From contig CALVAC010000012.1 of assembly GCA_944325435.1 (NCBI GenBank), positions 1 to 64,000 of the forward strand: DNA of 64,000 bases, in the 5' to 3' direction. The notes beneath the pieces were generated by a model. The model saw only the letters and a program-made list of their open reading frames with translations. It made no database searches and was not told the DNA's origin. Every line of letters starts with the position of its first letter. Positions within the stretch are counted from its first letter, which is position 1. A program made the translations under genes and the position numbers. Source of the DNA: an uncultured Bacteroidales bacterium (lineage in GTDB: Bacteria > Bacteroidota > Bacteroidia > Bacteroidales > UBA932). Positions 44,889 to 53,191 of this stretch are shown here, piece after piece.

Positions 44889-45656
44889 TTATTCCGATAT
44901 GCTCACTACCCATATCCTGTAGAGCAGGGCAGAGTTAGCAGGAATCGTGCCTAACGGTTTCTTCCCGAGTCCGTATTTCCCGGAAAACAGGATGTCGCAC
45001 ACTTCTCCGGCCCTTACTCCCGGCAGACCGGCCTGCAGACCCTCGACAAGGTCTCCGCTCCCGAGGTCGACGGTCATTGGGGCGAAATCCCCTTCGGACA
45101 GCGTCCACCCCGACAGGGCGGCCGTGGCATAGTGGTTTGTGGCAAAAAGGGTGAGGCCTCTGGCTGAGCCTGATCCTCCAATCGTGACCCCATCTGCCGA
45201 TGAGCTGACCGTGAAGCTGGTATACGGTGTAGACAGCAGCCAAGTCTCTCCTGTCCCGTCGATGTCAGCTGTCGTGATGTCTGTCTCGGCTGGCCCGGAA
45301 TCGAACACATAGCCGGCGAAATATATCGTGGCTGACCCTGAACTGCCAAGTGGAGCTCCATCGCCATCTATGATAGTGAGTCGCGTAGCTCCTCCGTTGT
45401 GGGTCACTGCGGGGGAGTATGTGCGGATTTCCGAGCGGATTAGCACGGGTGAACCATCTTCGTTGTACTCCGGGTTTTGGGGGTCCTGTATGAACTCGCA
45501 TTCTGTGAACTGTATGCCGCCTGCATAGTCGGCGATGGCTTCCTCCTGGCTGTTGAATGTGCTCTCCAGACTCTGGCTGGTGCAGGCTGAAGCCATAGTC
45601 AGGGCAGCAGCGGCTGCGGCGGCCTGAACGAGCCATACGATGTGTGCTGTCTTCAT
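44889..45656 (-). CDS. FKBP-like lipoprotein
   Basis: 255 residues from the ATG at 45656, which forms an ATGA overlap with the nrnA stop; the frame runs back to 45791, but that is inside nrnA. Lipoprotein signal: VQAAAAAAALTMASAC. Two beta-rich FKBP-like segments; the last 70 residues (VEGLQAGLPGVRAGEVCDILFSGKYGLG, LGTIPANSALLYRIWVVSI) are clearly FKBP C-terminal. Probably a periplasmic folding aid. Translationally coupled to the DHH phosphoesterase, which is functionally unrelated as far as known. Confidence 0.87.
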   Translation of the reverse strand: MKTAHIVWLVQAAAAAAALTMASACTSQSLESTFNSQEEAIADYAGGIQFTECEFIQDPQNPEYNEDGSPVLIRSEIRTYSPAVTHNGGATRLTIIDGDGAPLGSSGSATIYFAGYVFDSGPAETDITTADIDGTGETWLLSTPYTSFTVSSSADGVTIGGSGSARGLTLFATNHYATAALSGWTLSEGDFAPMTVDLGSGDLVEGLQAGLPGVRAGEVCDILFSGKYGLGKKPLGTIPANSALLYRIWVVSISE

Positions 45657-46699
45657 CTGTTCAGAAATATGTGTGTGACTCTTTCGATGTAGGCGGCGGC
45701 CTCGGTGATGTTTCTGACATCGTCCGGGATCATAAGCTTTCCTCCGGATGCCAGCTCGTGTCCTCCGCCGTTGAAGAATTCCTTCGCGCACAGGTTGGCG
45801 GAAGTTCCTTTTTTCGACCGTATGGATACCCTGAACCTGTCCTTGTCCTGCTTGAGGAAGATACTCATCCTGACATTCCTGACCGACAGCGGAATATTCA
45901 CGAATCCTTCCGTGTCCCCTTCCTGTATGCCGAATTTCATTATCGTCTTCCGTCCCAGTATCATATATGCCACCCCATCATCCGTTATCCTGAGACAGCG
46001 GTCGAGAAGGTAGCCCATAAGCCTGATCCTCGACTCGTTGTAACCGTTGAATATCCTGTCGAGGATGAGGTCCCTGTCCACTCCGGCATCCAGCAGTGCG
46101 GATGCCATTGCCAGGGTTGACGGGAATACCGAGTTGGCGAAATTGTTGGTGTCAGTCGTCATCCCTGTCATCAGGGCAGTGGCGGTTTCCGGAGGCAGCT
46201 TCCCCGCATCATGGCATATTCCCGGCAGTTCCATGAGGATGCTGTAGAGAAGCTCTGCCGTGGATGATGTCTCTGTTTCGGAAAAGCACAGGCTGAAGCA
46301 TTCCCGGTCCGGCCCTATATGATGGTCTATCAGTATTTTCTCTCCTTGTGCGTCGGCAAGGCATTCCTCGAGGTCCCCCGCTCTGGAGAAACTGTTGAAG
46401 TCGAGGCATATTATCATATCGGATGACCTGATCCTCTTTTCAGCCGCCTCCTTTGAATTTTCAGCGACGATGATCCTCTTTTCCATATCTCCTGTCACAA
46501 GGAATTCAAGGGTTGATGGGTATGCATCCGGAAAAACCAGTACGGCATCCTTTCCGACAGATGCGAGATAGCTGACCATCGCTGTCCCGCTTCCGATGGC
46601 ATCTCCATCAGGATGCGTATGTACTGTGACGGTGATGGTCTCCGCTTCGCCGATATGCCTGTATAATGTCTCTATGTCGCGCCTGTCGAATGCTTCCAT
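45653..46699 (-). CDS. nrnA: DHH-family phosphoesterase (NrnA-like oligoribonuclease / pAp phosphatase)
   Basis: 348 residues. DHH domain: THPDGDAIGSGTAM near 28-41, IICLDFNSF near 96, ILIDHHIGPD near 122 (DHH motif), LMTGMTTDTNNFANS near 172. The DHHA1 C-terminal part has NGGGHELASGGKL near 311. NrnA degrades short RNA or 3'-phosphoadenosine phosphate. The promoter region is divergent with the membrane-protein gene at 46806; TAATTTTG at 46730-46723 is its candidate -7 box. Confidence 0.93.
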   Translation of the reverse strand: MEAFDRRDIETLYRHIGEAETITVTVHTHPDGDAIGSGTAMVSYLASVGKDAVLVFPDAYPSTLEFLVTGDMEKRIIVAENSKEAAEKRIRSSDMIICLDFNSFSRAGDLEECLADAQGEKILIDHHIGPDRECFSLCFSETETSSTAELLYSILMELPGICHDAGKLPPETATALMTGMTTDTNNFANSVFPSTLAMASALLDAGVDRDLILDRIFNGYNESRIRLMGYLLDRCLRITDDGVAYMILGRKTIMKFGIQEGDTEGFVNIPLSVRNVRMSIFLKQDKDRFRVSIRSKKGTSANLCAKEFFNGGGHELASGGKLMIPDDVRNITEAAAYIERVTHIFLNR

Positions 46700-46738
46700 G
46701 CGATTCTGCTTTATTTAGGTTGCAAAATTACAAATTAT

Positions 46739-46770
46739 ATTGCATTTGATAAATCAAATTTTTAACTTTG
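46739..46770 (+). promoter_or_regulatory. Promoter of the membrane protein - DUF3822 - rsmD genes
   Basis: ATTG (46739-46742), 20 bases, TAACTTTG (46763-46770). The -7 box is a full TAnnTTTG match; the -33 has only the TTG core. About 35 bases before the gene at 46806. Confidence 0.6.
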
Positions 46771-46805
46771 TCCGGAATTTGGAATAAATAAAATACATAA
46801 TATAA

Positions 46806-47486
46806 ATGGTCAAGAAAATTTTTTCCTATCTGATCCTCCCTATAGTAATCATAGGGCTGGTCTATCTTATTGTGGAGAGCGTAATGCAGCCTGTAAGGTT
46901 CAACGAGCAGAAGGAGTACCGCGAGGGTGTCGCAATCCAGCGCCTGAAAGATCTCCGTACTCTCCAGGAGGCCTATAAGACCGAGACTGGTCATTTCACT
47001 TCATCAATCGATTCCCTCAAGCATTTCTACAATACAGGGGATATCAGGGTCGTGATGCAGATCGGTTCCAACGATGACTCTCTTGCTGTGGTCAATACCG
47101 AAAGGCTCAAGAGACGCAATCCGAGGATTACTCCGGAACAGATGTATGACCTTTATCTCAAGGGCGAGCACCTTGTGTTCTCGGTGGAGAACGACATTCC
47201 GGTGAGGGATACCCTGTTCAGCGGCAGACCTGACTTTTGCGTGGATTCCCTCGCGTTCATTCCGTTCTGTGGCGATTCCATCATTATGGAGTCAACCGTC
47301 AAGAAGGTGTCAGGCGTGGATGTGCCTCTGTTCGAGGCAAGTATGCCGTACAGGGCTCTCCTTACAGGGCTTGACAACCAGCTCAGGATCAACCTGGATG
47401 CCGAGAGGGAAGACACCGGCCGTTATCCGGGTCTGAAAGTCGGAAGTATCACTGCTCCTAACAACAATGCCGGAAACTGGGAGTAG
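46806..47486 (+). CDS. Hypothetical single-span membrane protein
   Basis: 226 residues. One N-terminal membrane helix (IFSYLILPIVIIGLVYLIVE), then a soluble region with helical LKDLRTLQEAYKTETGHFTS, which resembles the start of pilin-like or DUF-type proteins, and a beta-rich remainder ending NNNAGNWE. I believe it is conserved in Bacteroidales beside DUF3822/rsmD, but its function is unknown. Its 3' end overlaps the DUF3822 frame by 20 bases. Confidence 0.85.
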   Translation: MVKKIFSYLILPIVIIGLVYLIVESVMQPVRFNEQKEYREGVAIQRLKDLRTLQEAYKTETGHFTSSIDSLKHFYNTGDIRVVMQIGSNDDSLAVVNTERLKRRNPRITPEQMYDLYLKGEHLVFSVENDIPVRDTLFSGRPDFCVDSLAFIPFCGDSIIMESTVKKVSGVDVPLFEASMPYRALLTGLDNQLRINLDAEREDTGRYPGLKVGSITAPNNNAGNWE

Positions 47487-47958
47487 CAAAATATTGTATA
47501 CAAGCAGATGTGCCCTCGTCCCTGCGCAGTTCTTTGAACCGTCCTCGGCGAGGGCAATGCTTGTGGAGACGGCAGATGTCGATGAGTCCGATGAGGTGTC
47601 ATCCGTGCCGGTGCCGTGGTGTGATGCAGTGTTGGTATTCGCCCATCCGGCAGGAGATGATTCGCTTCCGGAACTGTATCATCTGCTGATGAAGGCGGGG
47701 AGTCTCAGGGAGCATAACAGGATTGTGGCTGCCTACAGGGGCGGAGTCTTGTATCTCGTGGTTGCGGAAGATTCGGTGCTGAGGCTCTGCAATTCATTCC
47801 AGGCGATGGATTTCACGACTGCTGAATATTTCCTGTTTATGGCTCTGAAGAGGCTGCAGATCAATCCCGAGATATCTGCGGTATATGTCCACACCCCTCT
47901 GGAACAGGAACAGGAGATGTCTCTGTACAGATATTTCAAGTCGGTGGAAAGGATATGA
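47467..47958 (+). CDS. DUF3822-family protein, short
   Basis: 163 residues, recognisable as DUF3822 by position directly before rsmD and by LYTSRCALVPAQFF, HNRIVAAYRGGVLYLVV, NSFQAMDFTTAEYFLFMALKRLQINPE (split) and LYRYFKSVERI. Members I remember are longer (about 250-280 residues); the middle seems reduced here without loss of frame. The fold is related to actin-like ATPases, function unknown. Overlaps the upstream gene by 20 bases and rsmD by ATGA (47955-47958), so it is translationally coupled. Confidence 0.78.
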   Translation: MPETGSSKILYTSRCALVPAQFFEPSSARAMLVETADVDESDEVSSVPVPWCDAVLVFAHPAGDDSLPELYHLLMKAGSLREHNRIVAAYRGGVLYLVVAEDSVLRLCNSFQAMDFTTAEYFLFMALKRLQINPEISAVYVHTPLEQEQEMSLYRYFKSVERI

Positions 47959-48497
47959 GGATAATAGGTGGCAGCCTGAGGGGCAAGATGATAGAACCTC
48001 CTGCGGGGTACAGTGCGAGGCCGACCACTGATTTCGCGCGGGAGGGCTTGTTCAATATCCTCGGCAATGAATATGATTTTACTGATCTTGCCGTGCTGGA
48101 CCTGTTCGCCGGGACAGGCGCGATATCATACGAGTTCGCATCGAGAGGGGCAGGCAGGATATGGTGCGTGGAGATGCAGCCGAGGAATGCGGAATTCATC
48201 AGAAGCCAGGTGCGCAGGTTCGGGCTTGACAATATCACTGTAGTCAGGCACAATGTGTTTGATTTCATAGATATCTGCAAGGAGAGGTTTGACATAGTCT
48301 TTGCGGATCCTCCATATAGTATGGAGGGGGTAGAGACTCTTCCGGCAAGGGTGATTGAGAGGGGACTGCTCTATCCGGGATGTTATTTCATCCTTGAGCA
48401 TTCCGGTGACCATTCATTCGTAGGGTGTCCTGGTTTTGTCAAAGAGAGGAAATACGGCAATGTGCATTTCTCTTTTTTCGAGCAGCCAGGCGAATGA
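47955..48497 (+). CDS. rsmD: 16S rRNA (guanine966-N2)-methyltransferase RsmD
   Basis: 180 residues. RsmD features: RIIGGSLRGKMIEPP at the start, RPTTDFAREGLFNIL near 26, VLDLFAGTGAISYEFASRGA near 47 (SAM motif I) and FADPPYSME near 115 (catalytic DPPY). Methylates G966 of 16S rRNA (E. coli numbering) during 30S assembly. The start overlaps the DUF3822 stop. Confidence 0.96.
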   Translation: MRIIGGSLRGKMIEPPAGYSARPTTDFAREGLFNILGNEYDFTDLAVLDLFAGTGAISYEFASRGAGRIWCVEMQPRNAEFIRSQVRRFGLDNITVVRHNVFDFIDICKERFDIVFADPPYSMEGVETLPARVIERGLLYPGCYFILEHSGDHSFVGCPGFVKERKYGNVHFSFFEQPGE

Positions 48498-48550
48498 ACC
48501 GGCTGTCTCGCACAGGGAATTTCTGATATTGTAAGTATAGTGTGGCTGTT

Positions 48551-49453
48551 ATGGAAACAAGTTTGAGAGAAAAGAAGATTATGAAAGTGACGCTGGCGGG
48601 ACTGGTGGTCAATGTCATCCTGTCAGCAGGGAAGATTGCGGCCGGAGTGTTCGGAAGGAGTGCCGCAATGATAGCGGATGGTGTGCATTCTCTGTCAGAT
48701 CTGCTCAGCGACATAGTCGTCATAGCCTTTGTCCGTGTTTCATCCAAGGAAAAGGACAGGGACCACGAGTTCGGCCATGGGAAGTTCGAGACTCTGGCTT
48801 CACTGATAGTCAGCCTGATTCTTATAGTCGTGGCAGCGCAGATGTTTGCATCGGGGATGAAATCCATAACCAGTGTCCTCAATGGAGGCACCATCCCTGT
48901 GCCCGGTTATGTGGCCCTTGCGGCTGCCTTTGTCTCTATAGTGGCCAAGGAAGTGCTGTACAGATATACGATTGCGGTCGGGAAGAAGACGGACAGTCCT
49001 GCTGTCGTGGCTAATGCGTGGCACCACCGGTCGGATGCCTTTTCGTCAGTCGGGTCGCTTGCCGGTATTGCGGGTGCTATCTTTCTCGGAGACAGATGGG
49101 TCATTCTGGACCCTCTTGTATGCTGCTGTATAAGTATAGCGATATTCGTCGTGGCTGTCAAGATGGCCGGCCCTTCTCTCAAGGAGCTGCTGGATGGCTC
49201 TTTGCCTGAGAATACTGAGCAAGAGATTGCCGAGACCGCCCTTTCCGTGGATGGAGTGAAGAATCTCCACGAGCTGAAGACCAGACGCAGCGGCATTTCC
49301 ATTATGATAGAGGCTCATATGGTGGTGGACCCCCATATTACGGTCGAGCAGGCGCACGAGATAGCGACATCGGTGGAAAGCAGGCTGAAGGACAGGTTCG
49401 GAAAAGAGACCCAGATTTCGATACACATAGAGCCGTCCGAGACGGCAGAGTAG
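48551..49453 (+). CDS. Cation diffusion facilitator (CDF) transporter
   Basis: 300 residues from the ATG at 48551 (a GTG at 48542 is possible). Six membrane helices with the two metal-binding HxxxD pairs: ADGVHSLSDLLSD near 42 and NAWHHRSDAFSS near 156. A C-terminal cytoplasmic domain (about 210-300; VKNLHELKTRRSG, SIHIEPSE) binds metal and dimerises. Exports divalent metal such as Zn2+, Fe2+ or Mn2+; the HxxxD at both sites makes Fe/Mn or Zn hard to separate by eye. Confidence 0.95.
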   Translation: METSLREKKIMKVTLAGLVVNVILSAGKIAAGVFGRSAAMIADGVHSLSDLLSDIVVIAFVRVSSKEKDRDHEFGHGKFETLASLIVSLILIVVAAQMFASGMKSITSVLNGGTIPVPGYVALAAAFVSIVAKEVLYRYTIAVGKKTDSPAVVANAWHHRSDAFSSVGSLAGIAGAIFLGDRWVILDPLVCCCISIAIFVVAVKMAGPSLKELLDGSLPENTEQEIAETALSVDGVKNLHELKTRRSGISIMIEAHMVVDPHITVEQAHEIATSVESRLKDRFGKETQISIHIEPSETAE

Positions 49454-49475
49454 GTAACCTGAAAAATTTTTTGTT

Positions 49476-50339
49476 ATGAGAAATGTCTTTATTTTCGTTT
49501 CTGTTGTCCTGTCATTTATGTATGGCATGACATCATCTGCACAGACGGCAAAGAGCCTTTTCTGGAAGAAGGATGGGAAACAGGTGGAGGAGATTGTCTC
49601 GCAGAAGGCCGACCAGTACAACAAGGTAGGTCATCACGGGCCTGCCGTGGAGAATTCGTATATGGCGTTGAGGATATATTTCAACAACAGCGGGGCAATC
49701 GATGTCTATTCCAAGTCAGGCAGAGGTATGGAGCTCGAGAAATACCGCTGGTATCCTGATTCTCTCGCACAGGCGGACTATGGGGCCGGATGTGACGAAT
49801 ATATGGTAGGAAAGACTGTCGGTCTGGGTGGAATCGCCTTGTGGGATGGAGAGAAGGAGGTAAAACTGGTGGCTACAAAAGGGCGTACTGCCAGGGTAGG
49901 GGACACCCGTAACGGTTCCTACGCAGAGATGATTGCCTACGGTGTGCCTTACAAGGGAGACACGCTTGATGTGTCGATAAGGGTAGATGTGAAGACAAAG
50001 ACAAGGGAGGCCCGCGTGACGGCTGAAGTGCTGGATGGGACGAAGGTGCAGTTCCTTACGGGTGTGAATTACCATAAGGGGGCACGGGTGTCATACGGCA
50101 AGGACTATATTTCTGTGTGGGGTGTGCATCCGGCTGATGTCTCCACTGATCCGAAGCCTATCGGAGGCGGGATGTTTTTCAACAAGTCTGACTTTTCAGA
50201 GCCGGAGAAGACCGGTGATATGGTGCGCATAATTTCCCGTCCGGCATCCAAGGTCAGCACAAGGGTGGTGTCCGCTTCCACCAAGGAAGCCGAGCTGAAT
50301 ACGGCCGACCGTTTCGAAAACTATATGCAGTCAAGATGA
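49476..50339 (+). CDS. DUF4861-family secreted protein
   Basis: 287 residues with a signal peptide ending at TSSAQ (residue 23). It matches DUF4861 proteins: HHGPAVENSYMALRIYFNNSGAIDVYSKSGRGMELEKYRWYP (split over 51-92), YGAGCDEYMVGKTVGLGGIALWDG and TRVGDTRNGSYAEMIAYG-type segments. The family is linked to polysaccharide utilisation, and some members sit in rhamnogalacturonan or alginate loci; activity is not established for this one. Its stop overlaps the YbaK gene start as ATGA. Confidence 0.86.
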   Translation: MRNVFIFVSVVLSFMYGMTSSAQTAKSLFWKKDGKQVEEIVSQKADQYNKVGHHGPAVENSYMALRIYFNNSGAIDVYSKSGRGMELEKYRWYPDSLAQADYGAGCDEYMVGKTVGLGGIALWDGEKEVKLVATKGRTARVGDTRNGSYAEMIAYGVPYKGDTLDVSIRVDVKTKTREARVTAEVLDGTKVQFLTGVNYHKGARVSYGKDYISVWGVHPADVSTDPKPIGGGMFFNKSDFSEPEKTGDMVRIISRPASKVSTRVVSASTKEAELNTADRFENYMQSR

Positions 50340-50827
50340 AACTGCAGAAGACCAACGCGGCCCGTCTTCTGGACAAGGCCGGTATAAGGTATGACCTGAT
50401 TCCATACGAGGTTGATGAGGAAAATCTTGCCGCCGGTCATGTAGCCCTCCAGCTGGGAGAGCCGGTGGAGAGGGTGTTCAAGACTCTGGTGCTCGAGGGA
50501 GACCGGAGCGGCCATTTCGTGTGTGTTGTCCCCGGTGACAGCGAGATAGACCTCAAGGCGGCCGCAAAGGTCTCTGGCAACAAGAAATGCGACCTGGTGC
50601 ATGTCAAGGATCTTCTGCCTCTCACCGGATATATAAGGGGCGGATGTTCGCCGATAGGTATGAGGAAGCACTTCCCGACATATTTCCATTCTACTGTCCT
50701 TGACTATGACAGCATCTATGTCAGCGCCGGTGTCAGGGGACTCCAGTTCAGGATTGCACCATCGGATATAATCGGCTATACGCATGCGCAAGTCGCAGAT
50801 TTATGCGTTCGCGAAAATGGATTGTGA
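50336..50827 (+). CDS. ybaK: Cys-tRNA(Pro)/Cys-tRNA(Cys) deacylase YbaK-like
   Basis: 163 residues. Hydrolyses mischarged Cys-tRNA(Pro). YbaK family features: KTNAARLLDKAGIRYDLIPYEV, VFKTLVLEGD near 47 with the functional Lys, VVPGDSEIDLKAAAK, GYIRGGCSPIGMRK near 99 and VSAGVRGLQFRIAPSD. Translationally coupled to the DUF4861 gene. A 237-base gap with promoter and operator follows. Confidence 0.94.
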   Translation: MKLQKTNAARLLDKAGIRYDLIPYEVDEENLAAGHVALQLGEPVERVFKTLVLEGDRSGHFVCVVPGDSEIDLKAAAKVSGNKKCDLVHVKDLLPLTGYIRGGCSPIGMRKHFPTYFHSTVLDYDSIYVSAGVRGLQFRIAPSDIIGYTHAQVADLCVRENGL

Positions 50828-50968
50828 TAATGCCGGATTATGTCGCAGATGCAACCTGGCCGATGGGTATTCTGGCTCTATTCCGTCTCCGTGGCTGAGA
50901 GAGTGTGGTGTCTGGACGGGAATGCGTAAGGTTTCTCATACGGTCCCTCAAATTATTGCAGATTTATC

Positions 50969-50999
50969 TTTGCCGTTTGGCAGAAATTGACTAATTTTG
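50969..50999 (+). promoter_or_regulatory. Promoter of the hexuronate genes
   Basis: TTTG (50969-50972), 19 bases, TAATTTTG (50992-50999): full Bacteroidetes promoter. A second -7-like TATCTTTG at 50965-50972 includes the -33 box. The start site would be near 51006, inside the palindrome. Confidence 0.75.
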
Positions 51000-51029
51000 T
51001 GCTATTGTGCACGTACACAACAGCACAAA
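50996..51029 (+). promoter_or_regulatory. 34-bp palindromic operator overlapping the promoter
   Basis: Left arm TTTGTGCTATTGTGCAC, right arm GTACACAACAGCACAAA. Fifteen of seventeen positions pair as an inverted repeat (mismatches at arm positions 9 and 15). The centre TGTGCACGTACACA is itself a near-perfect palindrome of the LacI/GntR kind. It covers the end of the -7 box and the start site, so a bound protein should repress the SDR-uxuA operon. The regulator gene is not in the window. Confidence 0.8.
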
Positions 51030-51064
51030 GGATTATATCAAGTAAAACAATTAATTACAGGTAT

Positions 51065-51886
51065 ATGGACAGAAATTTTTTCGATATCAGCGGTAAGGTC
51101 GCCGTGATGACGGGAGCCTGTGGTATCCTTGGTACAACCATCGTGAAATATTTCGCGGCACAGGGAGCGAAGGTGGTCCTTCTGGATCTGGACAGGGCTG
51201 CCGGGCTTGGCGAGAAGATTGTCTCGGAAATCAAGGCGGATGGCGGCGAGGCCTGTTTCCTTGCAACCAATGTGCTTGACAAGGCCGTTCTCGAGGATAA
51301 TTACTCCAGGATAATCTCAATGTACGGGGGTATCGACATCCTGCTCAATGCGGCTGGAGGCAATATGGCATCTGCTACTGTCCCACCGGACAAGAGCATC
51401 TTCGACCTTGATGTAGATGCGGTCAAGAAAGTGACGGAACTCAACCTCTTCGGTACCATTATACCTACTATGGTGTTTGCTAAGGCCATGGTCGAGAAGA
51501 AGTCAGGCTCTATCATCAATTTTGCCAGCGAGTCGGCATTGAGGCCTCTGACCCGTGTCGCCGGTTACGGGGTAGCCAAGGCGGCTGTGGCCAACTGGAC
51601 AAAATGGCTGTGCGCCGAGCTTGCCATGAAGTTCGGTGAAGGCATCAGGGTGAATGCTATCGCTCCTGGCTTCCTGCTGACCAACCAGAACAGGACCCTG
51701 CTTACCAATCCGGATGGCAGCCTGACAGACAGGTCGCATACCATACTTGCACATACTCCGATAGGACGTTTCCTTGAGCCGGAAGAACTTCTCGGTACCC
51801 TCCACTGGCTTGCATCGGATGCTTCCAGGGCGGTCACTGGTACGGTAGCTGTTGTGGATGGCGGTTTTGATGCATTCAGCATATAA
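51065..51886 (+). CDS. SDR-family oxidoreductase, probable D-mannonate oxidoreductase
   Basis: 273 residues from the ATG at 51065; the frame opens earlier, but that stretch is the promoter/operator. Short-chain dehydrogenase motifs: TGACGILG near 17 (NAD(P)-binding), NAAGG near 97, the catalytic Ser region INFASESA near 151 and YGVAK near 171, then IAPGFLLTNQN. The gene directly precedes uxuA, so reduction of D-fructuronate to D-mannonate is the likely reaction; SDR-type enzymes do this in Bacteroidetes and Thermotoga-like bacteria in place of the classical UxuB. Likely repressed through the palindrome at 50996. Confidence 0.9.
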   Translation: MDRNFFDISGKVAVMTGACGILGTTIVKYFAAQGAKVVLLDLDRAAGLGEKIVSEIKADGGEACFLATNVLDKAVLEDNYSRIISMYGGIDILLNAAGGNMASATVPPDKSIFDLDVDAVKKVTELNLFGTIIPTMVFAKAMVEKKSGSIINFASESALRPLTRVAGYGVAKAAVANWTKWLCAELAMKFGEGIRVNAIAPGFLLTNQNRTLLTNPDGSLTDRSHTILAHTPIGRFLEPEELLGTLHWLASDASRAVTGTVAVVDGGFDAFSI

Positions 51887-51945
51887 TTGTCATTCTGAAA
51901 GGTACACGAAGAAACAGATGAATGTCTGAACAGAGCGAAGAATCT
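51887..51945 (+). repeat. Short dispersed repeat, copy B (SDR/uxuA junction)
   Basis: TTGTCATTCTGAAAGG (51887-51902) follows the SDR stop directly, and CAGAGCGAAGAATCT (51931-51945) comes 28 bases later. The same two halves are joined without a gap in copy A at 19361-19336. In both places the element lies right behind a stop codon between two genes of one operon. Confidence 0.5.
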
Positions 51946-51990
51946 GGATTGTCAGGAAAAGTAAACGAAAAACACCATTATATGTATCTG

Positions 51991-53157
51991 ATGAAAGAAA
52001 GCTGGCGCTGGTACGGTCCGAATGACCCGGTCAGCCTGCAATATATCCGTCAGGCAGGGGTGACGGACATTGTACACGCCCTGCATCATATCCCTAACGG
52101 GGAAGTCTGGACCGTGGAGGAGATCCGTAAGCGTCAGAAAATGATATCTGATGCCGGTCTGGTGTGGAGTGTCGTCGAGAGTGTGCCGGTCCATGAGCAT
52201 ATCAAGACGCAGACCGGAGATTTCCAGAAATATATTGACAACTACAAGCAGTCTCTCCGCAATCTGGCAGAGTGCGGCATTTATTGTGTGACATACAATT
52301 TTATGCCTGTTCTCGACTGGACAAGGACAGATCTTGCGTTCGAGATGCCTGACGGGTCAAGGGCGCTCCGTTTCGAGCGGGCTGCCTTTATGGCATTCGA
52401 CCTTTTCATACTGAAGCGGCCTGCTGCCTTCAAGGAATATTCGGAGGAAGACATAGCCAAGGCAAAGGCGCGGTATGAGAGGATGGATGAGGCGGAGATT
52501 GAACTTATTACAAGAAATATGATTGCCGGACTGCCGGGAAGCGAGGAGAGCTTCACCCTGGACCAGTTCCGTGAGGCTCTTGCAAGATACGATGGGATAG
52601 ATGCAGAGAAACTCCGCAGCAACCTGATATATTTCCTTTCGGAGATATGCCCGGTCGCAGATGAGTGCGGGGTGGAGATGGTTATCCATCCTGATGATCC
52701 TCCGTATCCTATTCTCGGGCTGCCGAGGATTCTGTCCACGGCAGAGGATTTCCGCAGGCTCGTGGAGGCCGTGCCTAACCGGTCCAACGGGCTGTGCCTC
52801 TGCACCGGGTCTTTCGGTGTCAGGGCAGACAACGACTGCGTGGCGATGATGAGGGAATTCGGCGACAGGGTAGGCTTTGTACATCTCCGCAGCACTAAAA
52901 GGGATGCAGAGGGCAACTTCTATGAGGCAAACCATCTCGAGGGGGATGTGGATATGTACGGGATGATGAAGGCTCTTCTGGAGGTCCAGCAGCGCCGCAA
53001 AGTCAGTCTTCCTGTGCGTCCTGACCATGGCCACCAGATGTGCGATGACCTCGGACGCAAGTCGAATCCGGGATATTCCTGCTATGGCAGGCTGCGTGGA
53101 ATTGCCGAGCTGAGAGGCCTCCAGATGGGGATAGCGAAATCTATGGGACAGGAATGA
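51991..53157 (+). CDS. uxuA: Mannonate dehydratase
   Basis: 388 residues from the ATG at 51991. In-frame starts at 51922 and 51982 exist, but the first lies in a dispersed repeat, and the family begins at [16 protein letters not shown]. UxuA converts D-mannonate to 2-keto-3-deoxygluconate. Typical segments: [53 protein letters not shown] (split), [29 protein letters not shown] and VRPDHGHQM, which carry metal-binding His, Cys and Asp. Downstream of the SDR oxidoreductase; together they turn fructuronate into KDG. Confidence 0.95.
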   Translation: MKESWRWYGPNDPVSLQYIRQAGVTDIVHALHHIPNGEVWTVEEIRKRQKMISDAGLVWSVVESVPVHEHIKTQTGDFQKYIDNYKQSLRNLAECGIYCVTYNFMPVLDWTRTDLAFEMPDGSRALRFERAAFMAFDLFILKRPAAFKEYSEEDIAKAKARYERMDEAEIELITRNMIAGLPGSEESFTLDQFREALARYDGIDAEKLRSNLIYFLSEICPVADECGVEMVIHPDDPPYPILGLPRILSTAEDFRRLVEAVPNRSNGLCLCTGSFGVRADNDCVAMMREFGDRVGFVHLRSTKRDAEGNFYEANHLEGDVDMYGMMKALLEVQQRRKVSLPVRPDHGHQMCDDLGRKSNPGYSCYGRLRGIAELRGLQMGIAKSMGQE

Positions 53158-53191
53158 ATTAATCCCGATTTTGCTTATCTTCGCGTCCATT

